Part shown: piece after piece, positions 26,278 to 33,763 of the stretch
Layout of the letters: each line of letters starts with the position of its first letter
How positions within the stretch are numbered: the first letter of the stretch is position 1
NCBI RefSeq assembly: GCF_030269685.1
Contig: NZ_BSTT01000026.1
Coordinates: 1 to 43,265, forward strand
DNA length: 43,265 nucleotides
Direction: 5' to 3'
From: Actinomycetospora sp. NBRC 106378
GTDB taxonomy: Bacteria; Actinomycetota; Actinomycetes; Mycobacteriales; Pseudonocardiaceae
Program-made: the position numbers and the translations under genes
Notes under the pieces: model-generated
The model's database searches: none
What the model saw: the letters and a program-made list of their open reading frames with translations, nothing else
What the model was told of the DNA's origin: nothing

Positions 26278-26350
26278 TCTCCTCGACGACGTCGCTCGGT
26301 ACGGTTCCGCTCGTCGGACGCTGCCGGACGGCCGTGAACGCCAGGCCGCC

Positions 26351-26370
26351 GCTACACGGCTGCTACACGG
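26351..26370. promoter_or_regulatory. Candidate integrase arm-type sites (left)
   Basis: GCTACACGGCTGCTACACGG contains two direct CTACACGG motifs. A similar GCTACACGCGCTGCTACA lies at 35528, and both are preceded by GTGAACGCCA. In the excised circle the two would flank the att core as P and P' arms. Confidence 0.55.
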
Positions 26371-26702
26371 CGCTTCTCCCGAGAACCGGCCTCGGGGTCT
26401 CTCCCTCGGCGGCGCGGGGTCGCCTCGGACAGATCGATCGTGCCGGGGCAAGGGCCACCTCCTCGACCTCACCGGCAGCGCTCCTCCAGAGCGTGGCCCT
26501 TGCGCTGGTGCGGGCGGGCTGTCAGACCCCGGGAGCGCCGACGAGGGAGAGACCCCGTCCCGACCACCACCGCACCCTCCGCCACATGCTCGACGAGGCT
26601 GCCTCCTCTCCTGAGGTCGGTGTCCTGGTCCAGGGCGGAGCGCCTGGTCGCCGAAGGCTCCCCCTCCCTGCGCCGCTCCCCCGCCCGCTGACTCCGACCG
26701 TC

Positions 26703-26841
26703 GCCGTCTCGCTGCTCTGACCACCAGGGCCGCGAGACGGCCCTTCGGCGTGCGCACCGCAGAACCACACCGGGTCTTGCGGCGATGACGCACGCCCGCC
26801 CCCGGCCAGCACGCACGCGAGACGGCCTCTCCGAGAGGCCA
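26703..26841. repeat. Repeats upstream of rep: possible origin
   Basis: A 10-bp GCGAGACGGC unit occurs three times: inverted at 26703, direct at 26732 and 26817. The first two form a hairpin with a 19-nt loop. The third runs into a palindrome GGCCTCTC-C-GAGAGGCC (26824-26840) that ends 5 bp before the annotated rep ATG. Such repeat clusters beside a rolling-circle initiator are candidates for the double-strand origin or its binding sites. The rest of 26254-26845 shows no gene. Confidence 0.5.
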
Positions 26842-26845
26842 CGTC

Positions 26846-28402
26846 ATGTCGTCGCACCCGTCCAGCTCGAGCAACCCGCCTACCTCGCCGTCCTCCCCGT
26901 CGCGCTCTCGGTTCCGGGCGCTGCCTGATCCGTGGCGTTCGTACAGCCCGTCGCCGCGTTCCTCTGCTGCGTCTGTGGCGGCCGTGGGAGGCGTGGCCGG
27001 CCCGCCGCAGCGGGTCGAAGACAGGAGCGCCCGGCGGGAGCCGGGCGCGTCCGACCCGGCCGCCGCCCCGGCGCCAGCCGAGGGCCGCGCGCCTGGGCTT
27101 GTTCTATGTGCCATATCGGGCCGCACGACCCCCGTGCAGCACCAACAGACAGAGTCGATCCCGGACACCGTTGCCGGGCTGTGGTCCCCGTCGTTCCCCT
27201 CGCCCGAGCTCGTCGACGCCGCTGCCGCGATGCTGCCCGCGATCCGCGAAGAGCCCGGCGCCCTGGCGGAGGGCCCGCGATGGGAGCTGACGGTGGGGCC
27301 GGGCATCTTCGCCGTGGCGTGCCGGGACTGGTCCAAGCGGGAGCGCACTGAGGAGCGGGCTCGCTCAGCCCGGGTGAAGGACGTGGACGCCGCGGTGGCC
27401 GCGTTCGTCGCGACCGGTGAGTGGCCGGAGCCTCCGACGCCACGGACGGCGATCACGTCCTGGTCGCGGAAGTCCCGGGCGAACATGGTGCGGCGGCTCT
27501 GCGAGCTCGACTACACCCCGCTCTATGAGGGTGGGCGGCTCCCGGCGATGGTGACGCTGACCTATCCCGGGGACTGGCTCACCGTCGTCCCCACCGGGGC
27601 CGTGCTCAAGCGGCACATGAAGGCGCTGCGCAAGCGGTACGCCCGGGCGTGGGGTGAGGAGTGGGCGTGTGTGTGGAAGCTGGAGTTCCAGCGCCGGGGC
27701 GCCCCGCACCTTCACATGCTTTGCACCCCACCGCACGGGACCGCCGCGACGACAGGCGAGCGGTTCGCGGCGTGGCTCTCCGCCGCGTGGGCCGACGTCG
27801 TCGCCCACCCCGACCCCGAGCAGCGCCGCCGCCACGAGCTGGCCGGCACCGCCCTGGACTACGCCGAGGGCCTACGCGCGACCGACCCACGCCGGGTCGC
27901 GGCGTACTTCACCAAGCACGGCCTCGTGGCAGCCAAGGAGTACCAGCACGACGTCCCGCCGGAGTGGTCGCAGCCAGGCACCGGACCCGGCCGCTTCTGG
28001 GGCGTCTGGACACTCCGACGTGCCACCAGCACCGTGCACGTGACCGCTGAGAATGGCATCCGCGCTGGGCGGATCGCACGCCGCTGGGCGAAGGCGCAAG
28101 GCCGGGTTCACACGCGGTGGGTCCAGCGCGTCGACCAGTCGTCCGGCCGCGTCTACTACCGCCGTAGCCGCACCCGCGTCCGCCTCATGACCAACGGCAA
28201 CCGCGGCTGGATCGCCCTTAACCACGCGCCGAGCTTTACCGCCGTGGTGGCGGGTTGCTTAGAACACGCCGACGGCTCTACTGGAAGACACTGCCAGCAA
28301 GGACTTCGACGTGATCCAGATGGCTCAGTGCGTGGAGCCGGTAGGCCGTCTATTGTTGCGCCGCTGCCCGTCACGTCGGGACCCAAGTGCGGAACTGTCT
28401 AG
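26846..28402 (+). CDS. RepSA-like HUH replication initiator
   Basis: 518 residues. The HUH motif is GAPHLHML with His288 and His290, and the catalytic-tyrosine segment is VAAYFTKHG with Tyr354 and Lys357. Conserved blocks around SRKSRANMVRRLCELDY, MVTLTYPGDW, WKLEFQRRG and GRFWGVW identify the actinomycete replication initiator family that makes AICEs replicate by rolling circle after excision. The first ~100 residues are Ser/Pro/Ala-rich and have no ribosome site; a GTG at 27134 is a plausible true start. The final ~50 residues enter a region of changed base composition and look non-conserved, so the tail may have been altered when the cargo arrived. Confidence 0.88.
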   Translation: MSSHPSSSSNPPTSPSSPSRSRFRALPDPWRSYSPSPRSSAASVAAVGGVAGPPQRVEDRSARREPGASDPAAAPAPAEGRAPGLVLCAISGRTTPVQHQQTESIPDTVAGLWSPSFPSPELVDAAAAMLPAIREEPGALAEGPRWELTVGPGIFAVACRDWSKRERTEERARSARVKDVDAAVAAFVATGEWPEPPTPRTAITSWSRKSRANMVRRLCELDYTPLYEGGRLPAMVTLTYPGDWLTVVPTGAVLKRHMKALRKRYARAWGEEWACVWKLEFQRRGAPHLHMLCTPPHGTAATTGERFAAWLSAAWADVVAHPDPEQRRRHELAGTALDYAEGLRATDPRRVAAYFTKHGLVAAKEYQHDVPPEWSQPGTGPGRFWGVWTLRRATSTVHVTAENGIRAGRIARRWAKAQGRVHTRWVQRVDQSSGRVYYRRSRTRVRLMTNGNRGWIALNHAPSFTAVVAGCLEHADGSTGRHCQQGLRRDPDGSVRGAGRPSIVAPLPVTSGPKCGTV

Positions 28403-28407
28403 AGTAA
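28396..28407. promoter_or_regulatory. Candidate operator before the cargo genes
   Basis: TGTCTAGAGTAA matches 9 of 12 positions of the CGTCTAGAGGAG motif. It overlaps the rep stop codon and ends 9 bp before the cargo ATG. If real, the element's repressor would also govern the cargo. Confidence 0.4.
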
Positions 28408-28416
28408 GCGAGCCCA

Positions 28417-29313
28417 ATGTTGCTCTCCCTGGCGTTACAGGCGGCCAGCCCTGAGGACAGCGGCTCAAGCGCGCAAGTCACGGCACTGGTCGCGTCAGCC
28501 GGAGGTCTTCTCGCGTCAATCCTTACTGTCTACACTACGTTTAGGGCACGATCAAAGGCGGAGAGGGCAGAGAGAGCAGCGATCGAGAGCCTTGCGTCGA
28601 GGGCGAAAAGCATAGATCGCGGAGAGTCAGGTAAGGCTCGTTCCGTAGCGGAGCTACTCGCAAAAGCTGCGAGGGAGCGCAAAGCAGCCGAACTGAGAGA
28701 CGAGGGTACGGACCGGCGCGAGGTCGGAAACGAAGTGGACGTCTCGATCTCCTCAGGTAGTGGTCAGGCTGACGATGCGGACGACTGGGTCGATTACACG
28801 TTCACAGGACCGGGCCTGGATGCCGCGCAGGTTGACACTCCTCCGCTCGTTGATGACGACGGCACATCAGAGAAAAAGGCTACATACTACTTAGAGCATC
28901 ACCGGGCAGCCGTCAGTCAGCAGAAGGTCAGCTTCTACGCGAGCCTCGTACTCGGTGCTGTCGCGGCGATACTGGTACTTGTCGGCGCGGCGATCGTTGT
29001 ACTGACTGGCCAGGACGCTGGGACTATCACTGCACTCTTCGGCGCTCTGCCGGCCGCCCTCAGCGGGCTACTCTTTTTCCAGTCGAGAGACGCCGGAAAG
29101 CGGAGCGACGAGAGCGCAAGACAACTCGCTAAGAGTGTAGAACAAGGTGAATCAACCGCACGGGCGATGAAGATCGCCAATAGTCTTCGCGACCAGACGG
29201 TAAAAGAGAAGCTGCTCGGAATCGCCGCTCTGCAGCTAATCTTTCCGGATGCCGTACCAAGTCAGCTCGGCTCCATATTGGAGCGCCAAGACGAGCGGAA
29301 GGCGATCGAATGA
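28417..29313 (+). CDS. Cargo: three-TM protein with TRADD-N-associated-like domain
   Basis: 298 residues. TM1 spans about 21-42, followed by a charged, probably coiled-coil region (45-95, RSKAERAERAAIESLASRAK onward) and an acidic linker. Then YYLEHHRAAVSQQKVSFYAS leads into two TM helices (173-197 and 201-223) and a cytoplasmic helical tail. The block HRAAVSQQ-x-SFxxSL, two TMs, and LLFFQSRDA resembles, from memory, the CyanoTRADDas two-TM domain of bacterial conflict systems. Composition is AT-rich for this genome, including a TTA codon at 28891 and an ATA. The next gene overlaps by 4 bp (ATGA). Confidence 0.7.
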   Translation: MLLSLALQAASPEDSGSSAQVTALVASAGGLLASILTVYTTFRARSKAERAERAAIESLASRAKSIDRGESGKARSVAELLAKAARERKAAELRDEGTDRREVGNEVDVSISSGSGQADDADDWVDYTFTGPGLDAAQVDTPPLVDDDGTSEKKATYYLEHHRAAVSQQKVSFYASLVLGAVAAILVLVGAAIVVLTGQDAGTITALFGALPAALSGLLFFQSRDAGKRSDESARQLAKSVEQGESTARAMKIANSLRDQTVKEKLLGIAALQLIFPDAVPSQLGSILERQDERKAIE

Positions 29314-30128
29314 AATCTGGCTTCCCGATAAACAGTACGGCACGAGCACTGCTGTTCTGCACGGCCATTATTCAGAGTGACGGCCCTCGCGGAAGGCAGA
29401 CCGGAACATGCTTCTTCTACGAAGCGTCTGAGACAACCGAGCACAACATTCCCGCTCTGGTGACAAACAGGCATATTGTTGAAGAGTGCACCGGCGGCAC
29501 GATCAGACTCGTCCGCGCCGACGACGAGGGCAACCCTCTCTTGGGGCAAGAGGTAACCGTCAAATTTAGCGGAGAGGACTGGACCCACCACCCAAGCTCG
29601 CGAGTCGACCTCTCAGTAGCCGCAGCCGGTCCATTCTTGAACGCACTACAGGCGCAAGGTCAAGCCGTGTGCTTCCGAATGGTTGCCCGCGCCATGGCTC
29701 CATCCGAATCGCAACTTGAGACCTTCGACGTGTTCGAATCCATCACTTTTGTTGGATACCCCAACGCATTGCACGACAGAGTCAATCTCACACCTATCGG
29801 CCGACGGGGATTTACTGCAACGCCCATTCAGCTGAACTACGGTGGCGACCCGTCCTTCCTGATCGACGCTTCGGTTTTCCGGGGCAGCAGCGGCAGTCCA
29901 GTTTTCAGTCTCAGTGACGGCGTGTATCGAGAAGGAAATACCGTGATAACTGGCGACCGGGTTCTATTTCTAGGTGTAGTAGCAAGGGCGCACTTGGTAA
30001 AGGGCGCAAGCGAGCTTGCTCCGGAGCTGGGTTACGAACAAATGCTGGACCTCGGTGTCGTCTTCAACTGGATTTCCGTCGAAGAAGCCGTCCGTCACAA
30101 ATTTCGAGAACTTGACATATCAAGCTAG
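29310..30128 (+). CDS. Cargo: trypsin-like serine protease
   Basis: 272 residues. The triad is complete: His55 in LVTNRHIVEE, Asp100 in SRVDLSVAA, and Ser194 in FRGSSGSPVF (the G-x-S-G-x-P motif). Conserved neighbours include TGTCFFYEA near the first strand and ITFVGYP before the active-site loop. No signal peptide or TM is seen, so it is probably cytoplasmic. It has no PDZ domain, unlike HtrA/DegP. It is translationally coupled to the membrane protein upstream, and both share AT-rich codon use. Trypsin-like domains act as effectors in several bacterial immune systems; a role here is inferred. Confidence 0.85.
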   Translation: MKSGFPINSTARALLFCTAIIQSDGPRGRQTGTCFFYEASETTEHNIPALVTNRHIVEECTGGTIRLVRADDEGNPLLGQEVTVKFSGEDWTHHPSSRVDLSVAAAGPFLNALQAQGQAVCFRMVARAMAPSESQLETFDVFESITFVGYPNALHDRVNLTPIGRRGFTATPIQLNYGGDPSFLIDASVFRGSSGSPVFSLSDGVYREGNTVITGDRVLFLGVVARAHLVKGASELAPELGYEQMLDLGVVFNWISVEEAVRHKFRELDISS

Positions 30129-30156
30129 CAATTGAGGAAAGCACACTGAGAGTCTC

Positions 30157-30582
30157 TCAATACAGGCGTACCCCGTCGTGTGACCTACTCGCAGAAGTCT
30201 CACCTATAATAGCGTCTTCGACTCGGATCGCATAAACGTCGTCCATTCCAGAAATCGCGTCTGCAAAGCTCTTCCATTCGACGCGAACTGTCTCATCTGA
30301 GACTCGTGGAGACCCAGCCTCGGCCGTACATCGATACACCAGTGCGACCACGCCACGGGAAACATTCTTATACACGCCACTCAGACTCTTCACCGAAACC
30401 TGAATGCCTGTTTCTTCGAAGACCTCCCGTCGCACGCCGTCCTCCGGAGTTTCTTCGAGTTCCAGCACACCTCCGGGCGGTTCCCAGTGGCCGTTGTCGC
30501 GGCGCTGGATGACAAGGACGCGGTCCTGGTCGTCGACGACGATGCCGGCGACGCTCACCGAGTGCTTGGGCGTGTCCACCAC
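30157..30582 (-). CDS. NUDIX hydrolase (Pif-like)
   Basis: 141 residues. A perfect NUDIX box is seen, GVLELEETPEDGVRREVFEE then TGI (G-x5-E-x7-RE-U-x-EE-x-G-U). AGGAGG lies 5 nt before the GTG at 30582 and 8 nt before the GTG at 30579; either may start. In pSAM2 the NUDIX protein Pif blocks redundant transfer between element-bearing cells, and AICEs regularly pair a NUDIX gene with korSA. The 3' part of the gene (to about 30450) is AT-richer than its 5' part, so the boundary of the foreign segment may cut through it. Confidence 0.88.
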   Translation of the reverse strand: MVDTPKHSVSVAGIVVDDQDRVLVIQRRDNGHWEPPGGVLELEETPEDGVRREVFEETGIQVSVKSLSGVYKNVSRGVVALVYRCTAEAGSPRVSDETVRVEWKSFADAISGMDDVYAIRVEDAIIGETSASRSHDGVRLY

Positions 30583-30643
30583 TGTCGCCTCCTGACGGTT
30601 GCTGACGTTCGGTAGCGTTCGGAATCGATCGTAGAGGTCCAGT

Positions 30644-30655
30644 CGTCTGGAGGAG
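30644..30655. promoter_or_regulatory. Candidate KorSA-like operator 2 at the repressor RBS
   Basis: CGTCTGGAGGAG overlaps the ribosome site (GGAGG) of the GntR gene, between divergent NUDIX and GntR starts. This placement suits autoregulation. Confidence 0.55.
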
Positions 30656-30657
30656 CC

Positions 30658-31434
30658 GTGCAGCTCGGGGCCATCGACCGCGCGAGCGACCGGCCGCCCT
30701 ACCGGCAGATCGCCGACCAGCTCCGCGAGCTGATCGACCGCGGCACCCTCGTGGCTGGCGACAAGCTGCCGAGCGAGGCAGAGCTGATCGAGCACTATGG
30801 CGTTGCCCGGATGACGGTCAGGCAGGCCGTCCAGGAGCTGCGCAACGAGGGCCGGGTCGTGGCCGAGCACGGCAAGGGCACATTCGTCCGGCAGCCGGTC
30901 CAGGTGCGACGGCTCGCCTCCGAGCGGTTCGCGCGGCGCCACCGAGAGGCTGGCCTCGCGGCGTTCAGCGTCGAGGCGCAGAAGACGGGCTTCACGCCCA
31001 ACGTCGACCAGCTGGAGATCGCTACCGGCCCTGCCGCACCGGAGATTCGAGACCGGCTGCGCCTGGGTGACGACGAGGAGGTCGTGAGCCGGTCCCGGCG
31101 CTACCTCGCTGACGGTCAGCCGGTCGAGACCGCGGTGTCCTACCTGCCCGCCTCCGTGGCGGCCGGCTCCCGCATTGTCGAGGCGGACACAGGCCCGGGC
31201 GGCATCTACGCGCGCCTGGAGGACATGGGGTTCGAGCTGGACCACTTCACCGAAGAGGTCTCGGCCCGGATGCCCACCGCTGAGGAGCGGCGTCGGCTGC
31301 AGCTCACCGACGGCGTGCCGGTGGTCGTCCTCGTCCGCACCGCCTACGACACGGCCGGCCGTCCGCTGGAGGTCTGCGACACCCTCAAGGCGGCCCCCGC
31401 GTACGTGCTGGAGTATGAGGTTCCGGCCCGCTGA
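30658..31434 (+). CDS. GntR/HutC-type repressor (KorSA-like)
   Basis: 258 residues from GTG. The N-terminal winged helix reads PPYRQIADQLRELIDRGTLV, then GDKLPSEAELIEHYGVARMT, then VRQAVQELRNEGRVVAEHGK and GTFVR, a textbook GntR domain. The C-terminal UTRA domain (residues ~95-250) ends in RPLEVCDTLKAAPAYVLEYE. KorSA of pSAM2 is a GntR/HutC protein that represses pra and keeps the element integrated. Here it sits between the NUDIX gene and the transfer/excision operon, and candidate sites flank it on both sides. Confidence 0.92.
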   Translation: MQLGAIDRASDRPPYRQIADQLRELIDRGTLVAGDKLPSEAELIEHYGVARMTVRQAVQELRNEGRVVAEHGKGTFVRQPVQVRRLASERFARRHREAGLAAFSVEAQKTGFTPNVDQLEIATGPAAPEIRDRLRLGDDEEVVSRSRRYLADGQPVETAVSYLPASVAAGSRIVEADTGPGGIYARLEDMGFELDHFTEEVSARMPTAEERRRLQLTDGVPVVVLVRTAYDTAGRPLEVCDTLKAAPAYVLEYEVPAR

Positions 31435-31470
31435 GCAGACGAGGTCACGTCTCCACAACACCCCTCGATA

Positions 31471-31521
31471 CTCCTCTAGACGACTAAGCCAGAACTGCTA
31501 CAGTTGACTTGTCTAGAGGAG
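31471..31521. promoter_or_regulatory. Inverted pair of KorSA-like operators and promoter
   Basis: CTCCTCTAGACG (31471, reverse orientation) and TGTCTAGAGGAG (31510) face each other 27 bp apart, and TACAGT between them is a possible -10. The ribosome site GAGGAG of the next gene follows. A repressor bound at both would close the promoter of the transfer operon. Confidence 0.6.
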
Positions 31522-31537
31522 CTACCGAGGAGAGTCC

Positions 31538-31948
31538 GTGATCCAGAACTTCGCCATCGACCAGGCCGCGACCTTCGAGTCGCTGCTGTTCCTGTCCTGC
31601 GAGCCCAAGACCGCGTTCGGGGACTCGTTCCGGCAGGAGACCACCAAGGACGGCCTGCCCAAATGGGAGGCCCAGTTCGTCGCCCGCTTCCGCCAGTTCG
31701 GCCGGGCCACCAACGAGATCATCAAGGTCGGGCTGGTCTCCGAGCGCGCGCCCGGCGCCGACCTCGCCCCGGCCACCCCGGTCGAGCTGGTCGGCTTCGA
31801 GATCGGCGTGATGGACAAGAAGGACCGCAACGGCAACGTCACCGGCGCCCAGGTCTGGTACCGCTGCCAGGAGGTTCGTTCCACCGCCTCCACGGCGCCG
31901 CGCTCGCGCGCCGGGCAGGGCTCGACGTCCGAGGCGGCGGCGTCATGA
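31538..31948 (+). CDS. Small conserved AICE protein, unknown function
   Basis: 136 residues from GTG with GAGGAG upstream. Text such as KDGLPKWEAQFVARFRQFGR and ATPVELVGFEIGVMDKKDRN resembles proteins often found before the FtsK gene in AICEs. The pattern of short strands with a charged loop could suit an OB-like, single-strand DNA-binding role, but this is a guess. It is the first gene of the repressor-controlled operon and overlaps the WhiB-like gene by 4 bp. Confidence 0.7.
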   Translation: MIQNFAIDQAATFESLLFLSCEPKTAFGDSFRQETTKDGLPKWEAQFVARFRQFGRATNEIIKVGLVSERAPGADLAPATPVELVGFEIGVMDKKDRNGNVTGAQVWYRCQEVRSTASTAPRSRAGQGSTSEAAAS

Positions 31949-32304
31949 CGTGGCAGCGGGACGCGGCGTGTCGGGATGCCGACCCGGAGCTGTTCTTCCC
32001 GCCTTCGGACGACGACACGACGGTGATCGTGGCCCGCCACCGCATCGCCGTCGCCCCGATCTGCTCGGCCTGCCCGGTGGCTACCGAGTGCCTGCGGTGG
32101 GCGCTGGACTCCGGGCAGGACCACGGGCTGTGGGCCGCGACCACGCCCACCGACCGGCGCATGATCCGCCGGGCCCGCATGGCCGGCGTTCCGGACCCGG
32201 TCGCCGACCACGAGCCGATGTGTTCGGCGTGCTCGCTGCTGTTCCCGATGCCGGTCGTAGACGGCGACATCTGCTCTAGGTGTCTAGGTAAGGAGTCGGT
32301 ATGA
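31945..32304 (+). CDS. WhiB-like iron-sulfur protein with extra zinc-ribbon-like tail
   Basis: 119 residues. The WhiB cluster ligands are Cys9, Cys40, Cys43 and Cys49 (AACRDADPELFFPP, ICSACPVATEC), with GLWAATTPTDRR in place of the G[VI]WGG turn. A second set, Cys93/Cys96 and Cys110/Cys113 (MCSACSLLF and ICSRC), follows and may bind zinc. The protein probably regulates transcription through sigma factor contact, perhaps of element transfer genes. Start and stop overlap both neighbours (ATGA). Confidence 0.88.
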   Translation: MTWQRDAACRDADPELFFPPSDDDTTVIVARHRIAVAPICSACPVATECLRWALDSGQDHGLWAATTPTDRRMIRRARMAGVPDPVADHEPMCSACSLLFPMPVVDGDICSRCLGKESV

Positions 32305-33539
32305 CGTTGACGGTTCGCACGCCTGCGCTGCGGGAGCCGGTGCGTTGGTACACCGGTGGCCCTGGCGGAGCGCGGCGTCTGATCAACCGCCTTCGGGCTC
32401 GGGCCGCCGAACAACAGCGCCTCGCCGCGCTCGCGATGCTCGAGGCGGACATGCGGGGCCTGTGGCGCGAGGCGTGCGCCGGAGTCGGGCTGTGCCAGCT
32501 CGTCGACAACGCCGCCGGGATGACTGTCCGCACCCCACGCTTCGGTGGGCTGCGGGTCGGGCCGGCGGGAACGTCGTTCACCGTCGAGCTGATGCCAGGC
32601 GGCGAACCCACCGACATCGAGACCCACGCCCTGCGCCTCGCCCACTCGCTCGGCTTCGCCGGACTCCGCGTCACCCCGATCGGCGCCCGCTGGGTGCGGG
32701 TCGTGCTGTTCGAGGTCGACCCACTCGCCTCCACCTTCGCACTCCCCCACGACGTCGTGGGCCGAGCCGACGATCCGATCCTGCTCGGGCGCCGCGAGGA
32801 CGGCGCCCTGGTCGAGCACGCCCTGGCCTCGCCCGGGCACATCGCCGTGCAGGGCCAGAACGGGTCCGGGAAGTCGCAGCTCTCCTACGGGCTGCTCGCA
32901 CAGCTCGCCGCCGCCGGAGACGTCGTCATCACCGGCTCCGACATCACCGGCCTGCTGCTCGGGCGCGCGTGGGACGGCACCGTCCACCGCGAACACCAGG
33001 TCACTGGCTCGAAGGACCTGCAGGCACATGCCGCCCACCTCGACCGGCTCGTCGAGTGGATGGACGACCGCCTCGACACCATGCCGCCCCGCGTCGACAA
33101 CGTCGTCCCGACCGTCCAGACACCGCTTGTCCTGGTCGCGCTGGAGGAGTTCCCCGGGCTGCTCCGCGCTGCTCAGGCCAAGGACCGCAAGCTCGCCGAG
33201 CGCATCACGTCGTCGGTGCTGCGGCTGCTCTCCGAGGGGCGCAAGGCGGCGTTCCGGGTGCTGATGCTGGCCCAGCGGTTCGAGGCCAACGCGGTCGGCG
33301 GTGGCTATGCCCGCGACCAGTTCGCCGTCCGGCTCTCCTTCCGGGTCCCCGCCGAGTCGCTGGCGATGCTGCATGGCGACGACGCCCGCCGCCTCGGCTC
33401 GGAGCACGCCAACACCGCCCCGGGAATCGCCTACCTCTCCGCGCCCGGCCAGGACTGCGTCCGGCTCCGCGCGCCCTACCTCGGCGGCTACGGCTCGTAC
33501 TGCGACCGCATCGCCCGCGACGCCCGGAGGACCGCGTGA
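32301..33539 (+). CDS. FtsK/SpoIIIE-type conjugal DNA translocase (TraSA-like)
   Basis: 412 residues. Walker A is GQNGSGKS at residues 185-192 and Walker B is LVLVALEEF near 276-284. LMLAQRFEANAVGG and NTAPGIAYL occur in the ATPase C-terminal part. One FtsK-like hexameric motor moves double-stranded DNA between mycelia in actinomycete conjugation, unlike the relaxase/T4SS machinery of other bacteria. No TM helices are clear; the small membrane protein that follows may anchor it. The start overlaps the WhiB stop. Confidence 0.92.
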   Translation: MTLTVRTPALREPVRWYTGGPGGARRLINRLRARAAEQQRLAALAMLEADMRGLWREACAGVGLCQLVDNAAGMTVRTPRFGGLRVGPAGTSFTVELMPGGEPTDIETHALRLAHSLGFAGLRVTPIGARWVRVVLFEVDPLASTFALPHDVVGRADDPILLGRREDGALVEHALASPGHIAVQGQNGSGKSQLSYGLLAQLAAAGDVVITGSDITGLLLGRAWDGTVHREHQVTGSKDLQAHAAHLDRLVEWMDDRLDTMPPRVDNVVPTVQTPLVLVALEEFPGLLRAAQAKDRKLAERITSSVLRLLSEGRKAAFRVLMLAQRFEANAVGGGYARDQFAVRLSFRVPAESLAMLHGDDARRLGSEHANTAPGIAYLSAPGQDCVRLRAPYLGGYGSYCDRIARDARRTA

Positions 33540-33763
33540 GCCCGCTCGCCCTGGTCCTCATCGCAGCCCTCGTCACCGCCCTGCTCGCCAAGAGCCACAA
33601 GGCCGGCCCCGCCGTCCTCGCCGGCGTCGTCACCGTCTGCCTGCTCTTCGCCGCGATCCCCGCCCTCGGCCCCGCCGTCACCAGCAGCACCGCCGAGTTC
33701 GCCCGCCAGCTCGGCGACGCCTCCCAGCGCGCTGCCACCGTCCCCCAGGAGGCCAGGCCATGA
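33536..33763 (+). CDS. Small membrane protein of the transfer operon
   Basis: 75 residues from GTG. Two hydrophobic segments, LALVLIAALVTALLA (4-18) and AVLAGVVTVCLLFAAIPALG (26-45), are followed by a hydrophilic tail. Small membrane Spd-like proteins accompany Tra in AICEs and help plasmid spread; this may be an equivalent, but similarity is only topological. Both ends overlap neighbouring genes by 3-4 bp. Confidence 0.75.
   Translation: MSPLALVLIAALVTALLAKSHKAGPAVLAGVVTVCLLFAAIPALGPAVTSSTAEFARQLGDASQRAATVPQEARP

Noticed and set aside
26176..26337. Plus-strand peptide SWSRRGESNPGPFAYKS across attL
   Set aside because: It is the well-known false translation of a tRNA 3' end in reverse, not a gene.
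26269..27486. Long minus-strand open frame opposite the rep region
   Set aside because: Low-complexity Arg/Ser/Gly translation with no motifs; it is the complement of rep in GC-rich DNA.
29310..30128. HtrA/DegP periplasmic protease
   Set aside because: No signal peptide, no TM and no PDZ domain; it is a single trypsin-like domain.
32277..32295. Another KorSA-like operator (GTGTCTAGGTAAGGAG)
   Set aside because: Weak match, inside a coding overlap, and largely explained by the FtsK ribosome site.
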